Shown: positions 10,841 through 23,224, counted from the stretch's first letter. The stretch: DNA of 64,000 nucleotides from Apoderus coryli (GCA_911728435.2 OU452204.1:15128001-15192000), one strand, 5' to 3'. A program made the numbers and translations. Notes: generated by a model not told the origin, from the letters alone.

Positions 10841-11226
10841 TACACTAATTCAACAACTTGAAAACGATAACGATTTTTTTAAGAAAATCATCTTCTCCGA
10901 TGACGCACACTGCACCCTTTCATCTGAGTGGTGCGGTAAATAAACAAAACTGTCGATTCCGGTGCGAAGAAAATCCACAAATTATTCATGAAAAACCATT
11001 ACATTCACCTAAATTGACAGTTTGGTGTGGTTTTTGGACTGGTGGAATCATCGGTCCGTACTTCTTTCGAAATGATGCTGGTAACACCGTTACTGTAAAT
11101 GGAGAGCGGTATAGATCGATGATAACCAACTTTTTATGGCCGATTTTGGAAGAAGTTGATCTTGACAACATTTGGTTCCAGCAAGACGGGGCTACGTGTC
11201 ACACAGCAAAATATGAGGAGGAAAAC
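10841..11226 (+). pseudogene. Tc1-like transposase relic (DDE_3 type)
   Basis: The plus strand carries the catalytic core of a Tc1-like transposase common in insects. An upstream frame reads QLENDNDFFKKIIFSDDAH, holding the first aspartate. A frameshift then leads to FHLSGAVNKQNCRF, KLTVWCGFWTGGIIGPYFF, a VTVNG-R-YR block, and DNIWFQQDGATCHTA with the second aspartate. The frame then departs from the family, so the third acidic residue is missing. Both the 5' DNA-binding domain and the 3' end are lost. Confidence 0.8.
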
Positions 11227-11280
11227 GTTCCTATTGGTTGGCTTCATAAACTGTCTTCAGTTCAACAACTGCTAGCTTAG

Positions 11281-12109
11281 ATACGGTATAATCATCTGTG
11301 AATTTACCTTTAATTGTGATTTGATTTGTATGATACTATTTTAGTCCTTTTAATGTGGTGTCGATTAAGTTTTGTGGAGTTGACTTGGGAATGTTGGTTA
11401 TTTAATTTAGTTAGTCATACTTTAATTATTGAAACATTTAGGTACAACGTACAAATGTTTCCTATTCAACAAAATAATTGACAAAATTTGGTAACAATAG
11501 AAATAAATCTAAATCGTACTTCTTAATACTTCCTAATACTACAGAAAATAGATTACATTAAAATCTACCGTAGAATTAGTTTACTTTGCATATTATTTCG
11601 TCTTTGTGGATTTCAGACTAGTGTCTTTCGTGCGCGTTAAATCCAAACAAATATGTTTGTGTTTAGCCTGCTTGTAACTCTGTTAATATAACATTTTGTT
11701 AGTCGTATTATAAGAGGTTTACGTAGGTTTAATTACATACGATCTAGCAAGCAAAGCACTTTGTTTTATCCGGTAATAATAACCGTATCACATAGACATG
11801 TACGTAATTCAGTGGTGTGCCGAATGTATGACATTAAAATATATTCTGTGGCATTATTGATGAAGAATAAGTATCGAATTATCTATGAAGCACATGAGAT
11901 TTTAATGTTTTATACATTCCCGCCAGGTAAACTGGGTTAGGTGGTTTCTTTATTGGCCTTTTCTTGATACAATCTTTTGTACATAGGCAAGTCAAATTAG
12001 GTATTTAATAACACAAACAATATACATATATAAAATTAACACAGTAAACACAGCGAACATTTACAAATACAAAAAAATATAAACATAAAAAATACAACTA
12101 CAAAAAAAA
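11281..12109. other. No gene recognised
   Basis: AT-rich sequence without a supportable feature. Confidence 0.4.
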
Positions 12110-12330
12110 CAGATTCTAAAAACTACTCTGCTCACAGTAATTGAGAAACTCATCGTGGCTATAGAACGCGAACTCTTTAAGTTTTTAAGCATTATGATTT
12201 GAGCAATTTTTGACGTATTCAGGCAAGGCATTAAAATAAATAATGCGAAAGTGTAGTGGCGACTTTTTTCAAAAAAAATTCTATTCTTGATCGAGGCGGA
12301 TATACACTGTGTCCAAGATAAGAATGTGAT
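12110..12330 (-). pseudogene. CR1/Jockey-like LINE ORF2 C-terminus relic
   Basis: On the minus strand one frame reads YFNALPEYVKNCSNHNA, a stop, then KLKEFAFYSHDEFLNYCEQ. This fits the usual C-terminal end of LINE ORF2 proteins (a small hydrophobic block, NxLP, then a basic tail ending near FYSxDEF). Upstream is frame-shifted. The call rests on this short pattern only. Confidence 0.4.
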
Positions 12331-12719
12331 AGCGTTGAAGGAGTTACAATGGCGGGTGACGAGACTTGTGACGTCATAGAACAAATGGTCCGTGCGTGTT
12401 TTTAGTTTTTAATGTGTTACAGTAAAATGTAAATAACTTCATTTTTATAGATAATCAAATAATTATTTCACCATATTTAATAAATTTTTATTATCTAGCA
12501 ATTCATGTAGTTTTCTTTTGTATTTGTGTTGTAGCAAATTTCCTTACTCAAGTTTGTTAGGTTTGTTGATCCACTGCTTTTATAAAAATAGGTAGATAAT
12601 TCGCAGAGAAAATATCCGTTTTATTTACTTTTGACTAATTTATTGTGAATTTTAAAATGAGCTGGGCTGTAAAATTGACAATCGCTCTAAAAACTTTAAT
12701 AGTGAAGTGAAGTTTTTTA

Positions 12720-12985
12720 AGAGATATATGTTTTTGGCGACATCTAGCGTAAACAGGCAATATGCCGGGTGAAACACTCCATTATATCCTATTGCCAACA
12801 CTAGATGCGCCCGAATCCCCTAGCAGGGAGGCTTTATTTAAGAATTGCTTGTTACATAAAGCAACAAGACTTTAAGTTATGTTGGAAATTTGTTTCACAC
12901 TACCATGCTTCCACCAGACGGCCGTTTCGTCGATCCACGACTCATCAGTGGTGATCGGCAGGCAGTGTGACCCAAATTTAATTCT
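12720..12985 (-). repeat. Dispersed repeat carrying a hammerhead ribozyme
   Basis: This repeat shares ggcgacatcta...caggcaatatg, ctattgccaacactagatgc and the caacaag/taaagcctccc blocks with 4335-4540, 45920-46130 and 48530-48730. The first two blocks are inverted copies of each other and could pair. On the minus strand the repeat begins with an intact hammerhead core. No protein is encoded. It may be a retrozyme-like or otherwise non-autonomous element. Confidence 0.6.
12912..12953 (-). ncRNA. Hammerhead ribozyme, core complete
   Basis: In minus orientation the order is CACCA (stem I), CTGATGA (box I), GTCG-TGGAT-CGAC (4-bp stem II with 5-base loop), GAAAC (box II), GGCC, GTC, then TGGTG (stem I). 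Stem III is the short ACGG/CCGT palindrome. The predicted cut is after the C at 12917. Every conserved core base is present. Such very short stem III versions are known from Penelope-like elements and retrozymes. No activity is shown here. Confidence 0.8.
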
Positions 12986-13256
12986 TATCTGAAGTTTTTT
13001 AGTTTATACAAAATATTAAAATCCAAATGGATAAATTGATCAGACAATTTTTCATTGTTATTCTGTACGCGGTTTTTTAAATTTAGTTGAAATTTTGAAT
13101 GTTTTACACAAAATAAGTTCCAAACTATGGCTTTTTTTTAATAATTTTAAATAACAGCTAAAAACACTAAAAACTTGTTGAAACCATTACGTGTGATATA
13201 CCACCTATTTTTTACTTGAAAATAGCTTTAAATGTAACAATAAAAAATCCAGGGCC

Positions 13257-13898
13257 GTATTTACAGTTAATCTTCGTTTTAAAGGTCTTCTGTCCCCCCC
13301 GCCTCATAAAAGTGCTCTATTTCTTAGATCATTTTCTTTTAATATTTATGTAGTATACAATAATCTACCAGCACGACTGAAGGAACTCAGTTATCCGCGT
13401 TTTAGGAACTCCTATCGGAGCTTTCTGTTACAAAATATGTAAGCATTTGTTATATTATCATTTTTCGTTATTTTCTAAATGTGTTTTTATTTTATTTCTA
13501 TATTAGGTATATTATCAATGTACATTATAAATTCGTATGATATTATAAATGTATGATAATGACATCACATTATAAATTAGCAAATTGTATGGAATATCAC
13601 GTTAGGGGTATATAGGGAAGTGTTTTAAAATGAAGTTCACTCAATATGAGTATTTTTATTTTTATCTTTTATGCATATGTTATGGCGGAATGGGAAGAGA
13701 GATAGGAAAAAAAAACAACAACTTTAGTTTAGTTTAAGTATGGGTCAGAATTTAATATCAGCACCGCTGCCTTCTGACCCTTTTCGTAGTCATTTATATC
13801 GATTAAGTTTAGTATTAAGAATTAGGTTTTTGTAATTTTAATTTGATTTGATTGCGAATAAACTATTATTATTATTATTTATTATTATTTAAAAAAAC
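13257..13898 (+). pseudogene. LINE 3' end (CR1/Jockey-like) with ATT tail
   Basis: A stop-free stretch ending at TAA 13440-13442 encodes a LINE ORF2 C-terminus. It includes VNLRFKGLLSPPPHKSALFL, then YNNLPARLKELSYPRFRNSY and FLLQNM. The NNLP plus basic tail is typical. About 420 bases of 3' UTR follow, then a GAATAAA signal and an ATT-rich tail (13862-13898), as expected for target-primed insertion. The 5' part, including the RT, is absent. Confidence 0.65.
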
Positions 13899-15405
13899 GT
13901 CGTAGTGAAAATTTATAAACGCTATCTTACTCTCCCCAAAAAGTAACAATAGAAAGTGCTTTTATTTTTTTTTATCTCTGTAAAAATAATGTGAGAAAGA
14001 AATAAAAACTAAAATCACAAAAAATCGTTTTTTCAAAAATTCTCCAAAACAGCTAAAGTAAAGTACAACTTTTATCCAAAACCTCATCTTGTAGTGTATA
14101 TTTTATTATATTTAGAGACGAGACCAGTCTTGAGTCTCGCGGCATCCCCAAATTCAAGCAAATGTTAAAGGTTTACATTCCAATAAATTCAATAAAATTA
14201 AACTGAAAGCTATTTCTGTTTTTTGTTTCAAAAGTCAATGCATGGCGAAACTGGTCGAAAAAAAAAATGCGAAGCCAACTAGGTAGATTTTTCACTGCTA
14301 CTCAGTGCTGGTGTTTTCTAAAAATTGATTAAACATTTTTTCAAAAATATGCGTAAAATGATTTTCTGATTCCAAAAAAGTTACAAATACAGGGTGTTCC
14401 ATTTGAAAACCAGAAGTTTTTTTTATATGCGGTTAAACCAAAAATTGTCTCAATTAAGCTAGCCAGATTTCAAATGTTCAACTCAACTACTAAAAGAATT
14501 ATAAACTGTGCCCCACTCCTTGCGTCATCCGGTATATTTAATGGAGGTTTAATGGGTGAAAATTCAAATCAGTATGCAGAATTCTTCCCAATGTTCTGTT
14601 GGGAATGTGCAACGCAAGTGAATGCCTTGATGGAGATCGATTGGAACTTCTTTCTCCGGCTGCCTTACCCGTTCAATATTTTCAGTTGTTCTGCCGCATA
14701 CCTCCACGAAAATTTGAAGCAACATTACTTAATAGAAACTGATTTATTACAAAAATTCCTTGACTTGTCCATGACAAATTAAATTGCAACTTTTGACGCA
14801 TTTGACACTAAAATTGTCAACAACACAATATTGTTTCTACAGACCACTATGATAAATAGGTGATACCAGATGCCTAACCCGTTATATACTACTTGACCTA
14901 ACCTCTATGGGCAAATGTAAATATATTTTCATCCCCTTATTATCACACTTTAATTACATCTTAGGAGTGCGACATCACTTGAGCTTAAAAACAGGAAAGT
15001 CTTGTAAGTACGAAATACATACAACAACACAAACTTAACCTGCATTACATGTATGTTATACGATCCACACACCTCTTCTCTCTTGTCCAATGAGGCACTA
15101 AATTACATTTCCTTATAAAACCCGCCTTTAATTGTATCTAATCCTTACCCTATTTGCAATTCTAATGAGAGCACATACATCTTTCGCATCGTGTGTTTAC
15201 CCTTTTTCTCGTTTGATGGTATAATTATATGGCAGTTTGTTGGCCAAGTTGCATGCAGCATTTACGGGGGCCATTGATTTTATTATTCAAACAAAGTCAG
15301 TTATTGACCATCGGCAATTATTTCCAATTTTTGAGAAATTTTTAATGAAGAAATTAATTATGCCTTCGCGACAGCCTTATTTTCCTTCCTTCCTTCTCTA
15401 TTTTT
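13899..15405. other. No gene recognised
   Basis: A TACAGGGTGTTCC motif at 14391 resembles the ends of small transposons elsewhere in the window, but no partner end was located. The 102-codon frame at 14474-14782 has no recognisable motif. Confidence 0.4.
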
Positions 15406-15659
15406 GGCCTCTACACTTAGGTAATACAGCCATCTTTGTAATTCTTGGACCTACAGTTTAGCGTGGAATCCGAACCACGGTCATCGACCGTCAGATGCCA
15501 GCACCCACGACTATATAGTCAATAACTACTTGGCATAGGCAAGTCTACCGACTCGACCAGGAGCACCGTCCACCCATCCAACCACCATCCACGCGACTAG
15601 ATACTGCGGTATCATAATCACGTCGATGCGCGCTTGCACATGTGTGCATCTCCCGGCCC
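15406..15659 (-). mobile_element. tRNA-derived SINE, copy 2
   Basis: Same family and orientation as 9869-10141, with matching head, A-box-like and B-box-like (15465-15476) segments. The tail side borders a CTTC-rich tract. The copies differ at scattered positions, so they are not a recent local duplication. Confidence 0.65.
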
Positions 15660-16667
15660 CTGACAGCCTTATTTACACAAGCCATGAATGGTAACACCGC
15701 AATACGGTTAGGAAACTATTCTACTGTACATACGCGGCCTGTGAGCTGTCGCAACGAAAATGTTTGGAAACTATTTTGTAATGTAAACAAAGAATTCTAA
15801 ATTTTATTTTGTTTTTTAATATTCCAGTTATTAGAATCATTAATATTACTTAAATTTAAAAAAAGAACCTCAAAACTTTCAATTAAATCTTGATAAATAA
15901 TGATTTTTTTTCTTAGGAACGTTTACATTTTCGTTCTTAAGTTGATTTTTTAGGAATTGTATAGAAGATATATTTATACACACTTAATTAAGCTCAATAT
16001 GCACAGATTTACTTAGACGGCGCGTTAAATTGACTGGAATTCGACGTTGCCAAATATACTGTTTCATGGATTGTCTAATGAAGGCTGTGCCTACGCCAAA
16101 CTACATGCTGTCAGACTATGGTTTTCGATCACGGGACATAGCACTAGATAGAAATTGTCCATCGGCACTATTTACGAAAAAAAAATCACTAGCTCTTGAA
16201 TAATATACCCTTCAAATTTTTTTCGATATTATTGGGAAATCCGAAACTGAAATATTAAAAAAAAAAAACAAAATTTTATAATAAATAACACCACAAAACT
16301 TGCTCTCGCACCATTCATCATTTCATTATAGTTCTGTAGAAAATATCGACTTATCTTTAAGCATACTGAAATATATCCCAGCCAAGAGTTGTAAAACCCC
16401 CCAATATGTGAATGATGCTGGCAGAAGCAGGAAATAGTCTGCTGCTTGCGTTTTGTGTTTTCGTTTTGCATTATTTCAAAATTATTTAGCTTTAATCATC
16501 AATAAAACTGCATCTGCTCCACAAAATAAACATAAATATATTGCTTAGTTACCAATAAGTCTGTTAGGCATACATGCTTCCATCAAGCGGCGAATTTGTA
16601 ACGTCACGTCGACATGCTTCAAAACTGATTCGCACTTGCTCTTCAAGAATTCGAATTCGAATGTACC
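15660..16667. other. No gene recognised
   Basis: AT-rich, with poly-A runs near 16180 and 16257. Nothing supportable was seen. Confidence 0.4.
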
Positions 16668-16730
16668 CAGGACACTTGGTTCCAACAGGACGGAGCCACC
16701 TGCCACACTTCCAATCTGTCCCTATCCAGG
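16668..16730 (+). pseudogene. Tc1-like transposase fragment
   Basis: One frame reads DTWFQQDGATCHTSNLSL, matching the second-aspartate block of the transposase seen at 10841-11226. It ends at a stop. Only about 20 residues survive. Confidence 0.55.
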
Positions 16731-16756
16731 GCTTAGGAGGTTTTGCATGAAATTTG

Positions 16757-17240
16757 ATCTCTCGTAAGGAGCTAGTCATCGTATCACGCTCAACACAAAA
16801 ATAAGACTGGTTAGGAGCCTGGTATTTTCTGTGTTCCTTTACGGAGCTGAGTGCTGGACACTGAAGCAATCAGACAAAAAGAGGATAGACGCACTTGAGA
16901 TGTATTGTTGGCGTCGAATGTTGAGGGTCTCCTGGATCGAGAGGAGAACTAATCTGTCAATCCTCGAACAGATTAATGTAAAGAAAAGGCTACGCATCAT
17001 AGTTTCAGAAAACATCGCCAAATTCTTCGGTCATGTGGTCAGAAAAGATGGGCTCGAAAAACTAACAATAGAGGGCATGGTACCAGGAAAGAGAAGCCGC
17101 GGAAGATCGCCAACAAGGTATACCGACCTGATCACCCAACTCACTGGCAGGACTTTGCCACAATCAATAAGGATGGCTGAGAATCGAAATGAATGGAGGC
17201 TGACAGTACAGGAGATTTCACGAAATCACGATACTTGAAA
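16757..17240 (+). pseudogene. RTE-like LINE ORF C-terminus
   Basis: An upstream segment reads RITLNTKIRLVRSLVFSV, continuing in frame into a 136-codon open stretch. That stretch has FLYGAECWTLKQSDKKRIDA, WRRMLRVSWIERRTNLSILE, FGHVVRKDGLEKL and GKRSRGRSPTRYTDLI. This is the post-RT C-terminal region of the endonuclease/RT LINEs common in insects. The endonuclease and catalytic RT are missing (5' truncation). It runs to TGA at 17236-17238. No TSD was identified. Confidence 0.8.
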
Positions 17241-17384
17241 ACAAGCTACCGACTAGGAAGAAGAAGGAGCTATTTAGTGGTATTCTAAACCTGACTTCCT
17301 GACATTTTTATTTATGGGGATACCTTAAAAGTCATGTAATAAGAAACATATTAAGTTACAATGAAACAATTTCGTCGTCTCCAC

Positions 17385-17640
17385 TAATAATTTAAACAAT
17401 CTTTATTCAATGGGATATGTTTCGGAGTCCCAGCTCCATCATCAGCCTTAAAATATCGCAACTACTATGGTGGAGTTAAATCCGCATATAGGCAAAGCTA
17501 ATAGACTCACTATGTTAAAGGCTCCACCATAGTAGTTGCGAAATTTTAAGGCTGATGATGGAGTTGGGACTCCGAAACATGTCCATTTGAATACAGATTT
17601 TAAAAATTATTAGTGGAGACGACGAAACAGCTGTTTTGTT
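17385..17640. repeat. Inverted repeat with two hammerhead cores
   Basis: Arms of about 115 bases, starting cgtcgtctccactaataat at left and mirrored at right, flank a spacer of about 55 bases. Each arm contains a hammerhead-like core facing outward. The right one (plus) is at 17552-17583. The left one (minus, 17417-17456) has the same box I, stem II and box II but has lost the GUH triplet (ACATAT instead of ACATGT). Confidence 0.7.
17551..17584 (+). ncRNA. Hammerhead-like core
   Basis: CTGATGA, T, GGAGT-TGGG-ACTCC, GAAAC, AT, GT, C. Stem II is 5 bp and the short stem III is ACATGT. Stem I is poor (one clear pair), so activity is doubtful. Confidence 0.6.
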
Positions 17641-19479
17641 GATTTTAAGTGCTCGAATATGTATCTCTCAATCGATCCAATCCTGATGTTTTCGTCGCAG
17701 ATAGCCTAGCGTCTCCTCACCAGCATAGAGACCGGGGTGGACCTAACGACCAGTAATTATAATTTTCATTTCATTTTAAAAATCCCTCGTATTTTATCCA
17801 AGAAGATAAGTTTTTGCGACAGTCCATCCCACATACATATTTGGAGAGACCACTATGAGGCATATAAATAAATACTATTCATGCACACTTTAGAGTCACT
17901 TCACACATGTGTGCAATGGATCTAGTTGGCAGTTTTAAATGTCACCTGCGATGGCATAAAAGAGCGATAATAAACACGAAAGGCATTGTGGTGTGAGGAC
18001 TTTGACGTGGTTTAACATTGTTATAGGTAATTAATTATTTGGTGGTTAAGTATTTTAAAGATAACAAGCCTACCTCGACGTATCGCAGATTTTAAGATTG
18101 TTAAACCATAAAGATACAAGGAAAGTTATGTATATTATCCATAATTTACAATTTTGGCATAACTGCATAACTTTCAAAAAAAAAAAATGTATTACAAGGC
18201 TGGAAAAAGTGTTACGGGCTCTTAAAAGATGATTTTTTTAAATAAGTACAAAATGGTGGACGGTAAAATCATCAAAATTGGTACGTGAAATATTTTAAAC
18301 AGGGTGTAACATAAAGGAGATAGTGCAGAAAATTAAGCGTACCAACAAAACATAAAGACGCATGTGAAATCCAATTTTTAATTTTTTAGGAGCGTTCCAA
18401 GATGGGGGATAAATAAATATGTCTTAAAAAGTAGTCCATCCTGGAGTTTTTAATAGGAATAAAAGTCAATCCTCCACGAAATAAATCAAATAACGCACAA
18501 CCAAAAATTATGCTCATTTTCAAAGTTGATTTTCTCGGGATCCGATAAATGGATTTCGATAATTTTTTTTTTTGAACTGTAGCTTTTTTCTTTGGTAATT
18601 GCACTGTGATAGAATTCAGTTTTAGGCTTATACAGGGTGCAAAAATAAGAATAGTTTTTTACGTTAAATTTGAGACACCCTGTAGGGAGCATTAGCAACA
18701 ACAATGGATAGCATGGTAAATCATACTGTACCCTCATGTTTTCTAAACCTTTTGGTTTTTTAATTTCTCTGATATCTGTAATATCAAAGAAAATACACAA
18801 AATAGACAGCATCAACTCCCTCCTGCCAACCTGCAAGATGTTCAAAAAATAATGGTTACCAAATTTGGAATGGACTTAAAAACTGAAGTCTGAATAAAAA
18901 ATTCTATCACAGTGCAATAAATTAAAACTATCGAAATCGATTGATCGGTTCGCGAGAAAATCAACTTTGAGCATCATTTTTGGTTGTGCGATATTTTTGC
19001 GGCTAATTCCTTTACAAAAACATTATATTAAAAAATTGGTTGAAGAAATATAACAACTAAATTGAACCGTGGTTAGCAAATTGTCATAAAAATACGATAC
19101 AAACTAGAAATTAATTTCGAAAAAGGACTTCAAAATGATACCTAGCTTCAATGCGCTGGTTACACCTTTGGGTAACTAAAAATAATAATTTTATTTTCTC
19201 AATTTTACAATGAGAAGATTACATCTTCACAATCCAGAAATAAAGAGTAAAAAGGGGTTGGTCAATTGCTCAATGGCCAACTCCATAATGATACGAATAT
19301 ATACACAAAATGAAATAAATACCAAACAGTGCTAGCAATGGTACGAAGACTGCCATGACTACCAACACAAAATATCCAAGTCAAATTGTCCTTTAAGTAT
19401 GTGAGGTTTCAAATGCTTGAGGCTCAGAGGAATATTTTTATAAATGCGGTCATAATAAATGTAAAACTCCATTCAAAAA
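17641..19479. other. No gene recognised; TIR-like relics
   Basis: No protein family is visible. Near 18455 the hammerhead-family 3' box (reverse complement of GTGGAGGATTGACTTTTATT) occurs without a ribozyme. ACAGGGTG at 18635 and CACCCTGTAG at 18671 resemble the ends of small transposons. A segment near 18480-18560 (acaaccaaaaattatgctca) recurs inverted near 18960-19000. Confidence 0.45.
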
Positions 19480-19660
19480 GAGTTGTTTTATGTGCGGGTG
19501 GTGAAATAAGTCCTCTGAACCTCAAGCCAGTACATCTGGTGGTTCGGGTTCGTGGATTTCTATATACTGCTTCTTTTACGGTTTCCCAAAGACAAACGTC
19601 TAGCCAGGGGAGGTGAGGCGAACTGGGAGGCATGGCACTGGTGTAGTCTTTCGAGAGGTT
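19480..19660 (-). pseudogene. Tc1-like transposase C-terminal fragment
   Basis: The minus strand reads PPSSPHLPWLDVCLWETVKE then AVYRNP. This fits the block normally WPPRSPDLTPLDFFLWG with the third acidic residue. The rest is degenerate. Confidence 0.5.
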
Positions 19661-19699
19661 TTAAGATGTTGAGCTATACTTAGCTGAAATAATAATATT

Positions 19700-22265
19700 A
19701 AAATGCCTTTATTTTCCAAAATCAAAAGTTATAAAACCAAAATTTTACACAGTCTAGCTAAAGCTATTCTTACTGAACCCATTGTCGGAGATCATCGGTA
19801 AATAAGAAGAAGAAGGATGATATATGCGTTTGAAACGCAATCTAAATATAATCAACTCAATGGATGTTGCCAACTGATCATAATCTATTGAAACTTAAGC
19901 AGTTTAATGACTAACGGTCATTAAAATTTGTTTGGAGAGCTTTCTACAAACTCAACTCAAGTTTTTCTCAAAATTTACTTCTCACATAATATTTGACAAC
20001 ATATTTCATTCTAGAGTTTATCTCAGTCGAAAAGCACAAAGGATATGGATACTAAATAACCAGCAAATGTAAAGGAGCATCTTTCGCAATGACTTGCTCG
20101 AAACCCCTATTCCCCATGCTGTAAAAGCGGTAAGGGGTCATTCCTTGCCATGGTTAATTAAACACAAGTGGCAATTGTTTCAATAACTTGCTGTAATCCT
20201 TCCGCCCTGTTGGGTTTCTCATTGCTAATAACTAAAGCTTCTCCTACTGAAAACATCGACGTTGTCATATATGTACGTAATTAGAGAAATGAACAGCCAT
20301 TTTTACTTTCATTCTTTTAATATTCTCGTGGACCGCAGTGATCCAGTTGAAGGTTAACATTCCTATATAGCTAAGCTACAATTGTTATTGAACTTGAACT
20401 TAATGCAATAGAAAATTCAGGGAAGAGCATAGAATCTTGTAAATAATATTGTGAACTCTAAAACTGATGAAGTTAAAGTAACAGTTTTGCGAGAAGATTG
20501 ATAAAGACTTGACGAATTCTCACATGGATAGCTAATAACACGTTGAAGACAATTCATTTACGGAGGAACATATTTTAAAGTTAGTAAACTGATTGTGTTT
20601 TACCGTTGGTGTTGTTGATTCTTTAGGAATTGATAAAGAGAAATTGTGTGCAAAAATTGTGCTTAAAATTATTATGATTGAAGAAAAGAAGCTTCGCGCA
20701 AGAAGCCTCAACATGTAACGATGTTGGTTTTTCCCTGATTGATATTGGGGAACAGTTTCAGCAAGAGCAAAAAAAAAACCGAATAATCAGATCTAGACTT
20801 AAGCGATTTTTATTCCTTTCATTGAGAGTCATTAAATTTGGTACCTTCAGGAGTTTCATTGGGTAACAGGAACCAATATTACTATGTACATAAAAAGGTT
20901 TTTGCTCTACTCAGTAAAACATTAAAGAAAACGCGACCTTAAATGTGGAAGAACTCGAGACTCGAGACAAGATTGGTAGTCTATTGTTACTTAATCTGCC
21001 ACAATTATGATTTGAAATATTTTTTTTCTTCATCAGCAAGGCTTGAGTTCTTAAACAAAAATTAGATTGATGAATTCGGTTAAGCCAAATCAAAGTTATA
21101 CACATTATCATAGGTAAAATTTCGTCCTTCCCTGCTGCCTTTATTTCAAGCCGCACAACAAGGAGTGATACACAAAAAAGATGCCGAATCTCAGTAGCAT
21201 TACCGTGGTAGTATTGTTTTTTTAACTTATATTGCGAAATTTTCAATAAAAATGCATTTTTCGCATTACTGTATCTATTACGCCCCCTAGCGGTATAGTT
21301 AGGAACTAAATAGCTATTTCCAGCGATTTCCCATGGTCGATTTCCCTAAAATAATTTTATTCCCATTGTCCTACGACTATTATTTCCTGAGATATGCTAC
21401 CTGTCCATCATTAATGGAATAGCCGTACAAACCACAAGTTCAACTGAAGATTCCATGAGAATTCGTATAATTACTTAATCGAATAAGACACAAAATTACA
21501 CAGAAAAATTACAATTGACGAAATAGTGAGTTAAACACATTCCTGAGAGCTTCATACCTGAATTGCTGACATCATCGCTAATACAACTGAAGGTTTCCTT
21601 TTAGTTATCATTTCATTTGAATAACATATTTGGGACGTATTATGATGAACCTTGTATAAAAAGAAAGTAATGTAGCATAGCAATATTATTATACAGATAA
21701 CTCAGTAATTATAAAAAGCTTTTAAAAACAGGAAGTCAAGCGAAGAGATAACCTAACCTAAAAAAATCTGCAATTCCAAAGTTTTTGTTTAAAAACAACC
21801 GTAATTTTTCTCATGTTGTATTTTTGTGCTGCATTGCAAAAAAGTTGTTATTTATCTCGATTTAAAACAAAGTGCAATTTAACAAATTGTTACAAAAAAA
21901 AAATGAATAAATAATATACACAAGCATAAACAATGAGGGAAACAGAAAAATATAAATAGGTAGGTAGGCGAAATTTAAAAGAGCACTTCCAAGTGAAAAG
22001 CAAAAATGTAACGAATTTATTTTTGAGTAAATTCGTTGCTAAAAGCTTTTTAATGTCCCTAATTTTCTACAGAAATAAAACTACATTAGCTTTTATGTTT
22101 TGCATTTTCACTTTTGTCTTTTCAGTTAGTCGGTTTTACAAAAAGCAGTTAAGGTGTTTGATTTTTTTTTTGTCAAAGCATCTTGTGATCGAGATTAAAG
22201 GATTAAATTCGTTTATTTACCTTTCTTTGTCTTGTTTATTCGAGCATAATAATAATTAATTTGAT
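19700..22265. other. No gene recognised
   Basis: The longest frames are 20911-21246 on the minus strand and 21993-22259 on the plus strand. They are AT-driven and match no known family. CGCCCCCTAGCGG at 21281 is a small palindromic motif of unknown meaning. Confidence 0.4.
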
Positions 22266-22269
22266 ATGG

Positions 22270-22400
22270 GAAATAAAAGTCAATCTCCACAAAATAAATT
22301 GAATAAATCCCTCTAAGGGTATTCAGTCAGTCACCTTTAGTTTCGAGGCACCCGGCCTCATCATCAGTGGTGGGTTCTATTTTTCGAAACGCTGGCGTTC
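22270..22400 (-). repeat. Hammerhead-family repeat fragment
   Basis: In minus orientation it has CTGATGA, T, GAGGC-CGGGT-GCCTC, GAAAC (22340-22366). About 60 bases later comes the family box GTGGAGATTGACTTTTATTT (ending near 22272). The cleavage triplet is not valid (GTG), so the ribozyme looks dead. Confidence 0.6.
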
Positions 22401-22789
22401 TACAATTAAATAAATACAAGAAAAGAGAGATGACATGAAAGAAAATTATATAAACACAAAAAACGCGAAAAACAAAACTAAGTAATATTACGAATAAAAA
22501 TATTGATGTCGTACTTTTTTTCTTTTTATTAATCATTGGTACAGTTTTGATTGTACCAGTTGCCGTTGAACAATGAAACAATATGGACTACTTTTTTAAA
22601 TTGAATAATTAAATTTCCTAGAATATCGAAAAACAGATTGGCGTCAGCCAATTAATCTTCGAGGCGACATCGCGGCCTATATAGTGAGTTTAGAGAAATG
22701 CCTGAATTTTGGATTTGTTGACTCCAGTTTGGTAGTCTGGTATCCTGAGGCGCTATGAATTCCAGTGCCTTATTCTTCAAGGATAAATG

Positions 22790-23200
22790 GAGAAGACCTT
22801 AATGGAAAAAAAAGTAAAAATAAATGGAGGACACCTGAACCACCTTCGGTTTGCGGATGATATTGTCTTGATTTTGGATAGAATAGACAAAGCCACACAG
22901 ATACTGCAGGATCTAGAAAAAGCGTCAAGAATTCTTCAAAGACACAATATATGACGAACCTGGTGACGAGCGTAAATATCCTCTTGCGGGGCAAGACGTT
23001 CAACAAGTATCGTTCTACAAATATCTTGGACCAAGACGATCCTTGAATTGAGGCCGAAACACGAGGCTTACCGAAATAGAGGTCGACCACCAACGAGATG
23101 GCATGACGATATAAGGTGCATCAAGCACGACTGGATGCAGGCGGCACAGTGCAGGGAAGAGTGAGATGGATTACGGGAGGCCTATGTTCAGCAATGGGCG
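22790..23200 (+). pseudogene. RTE-like LINE RT fragment with C-terminus
   Basis: The plus strand reads KINGGHLNHLRFADDIVLIL, with the catalytic FADD of the RT. After frame changes it continues with TMTNLVTSV, a KYLG trace, then RGRPPTRWHDDIRC, and EAYVQQWANQC. This order fits RTE-like LINEs. Several frameshifts and a missing middle part show decay. Confidence 0.7.
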
Positions 23201-23224
23201 AATCAATGCCGATTGATTGATGAT

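Noticed and set aside
14474..14782. 102-codon plus frame
   Set aside because: No domain, membrane segment or repeat family recognised. It lies near a TIR-like motif, so it is probably non-coding transposon sequence.
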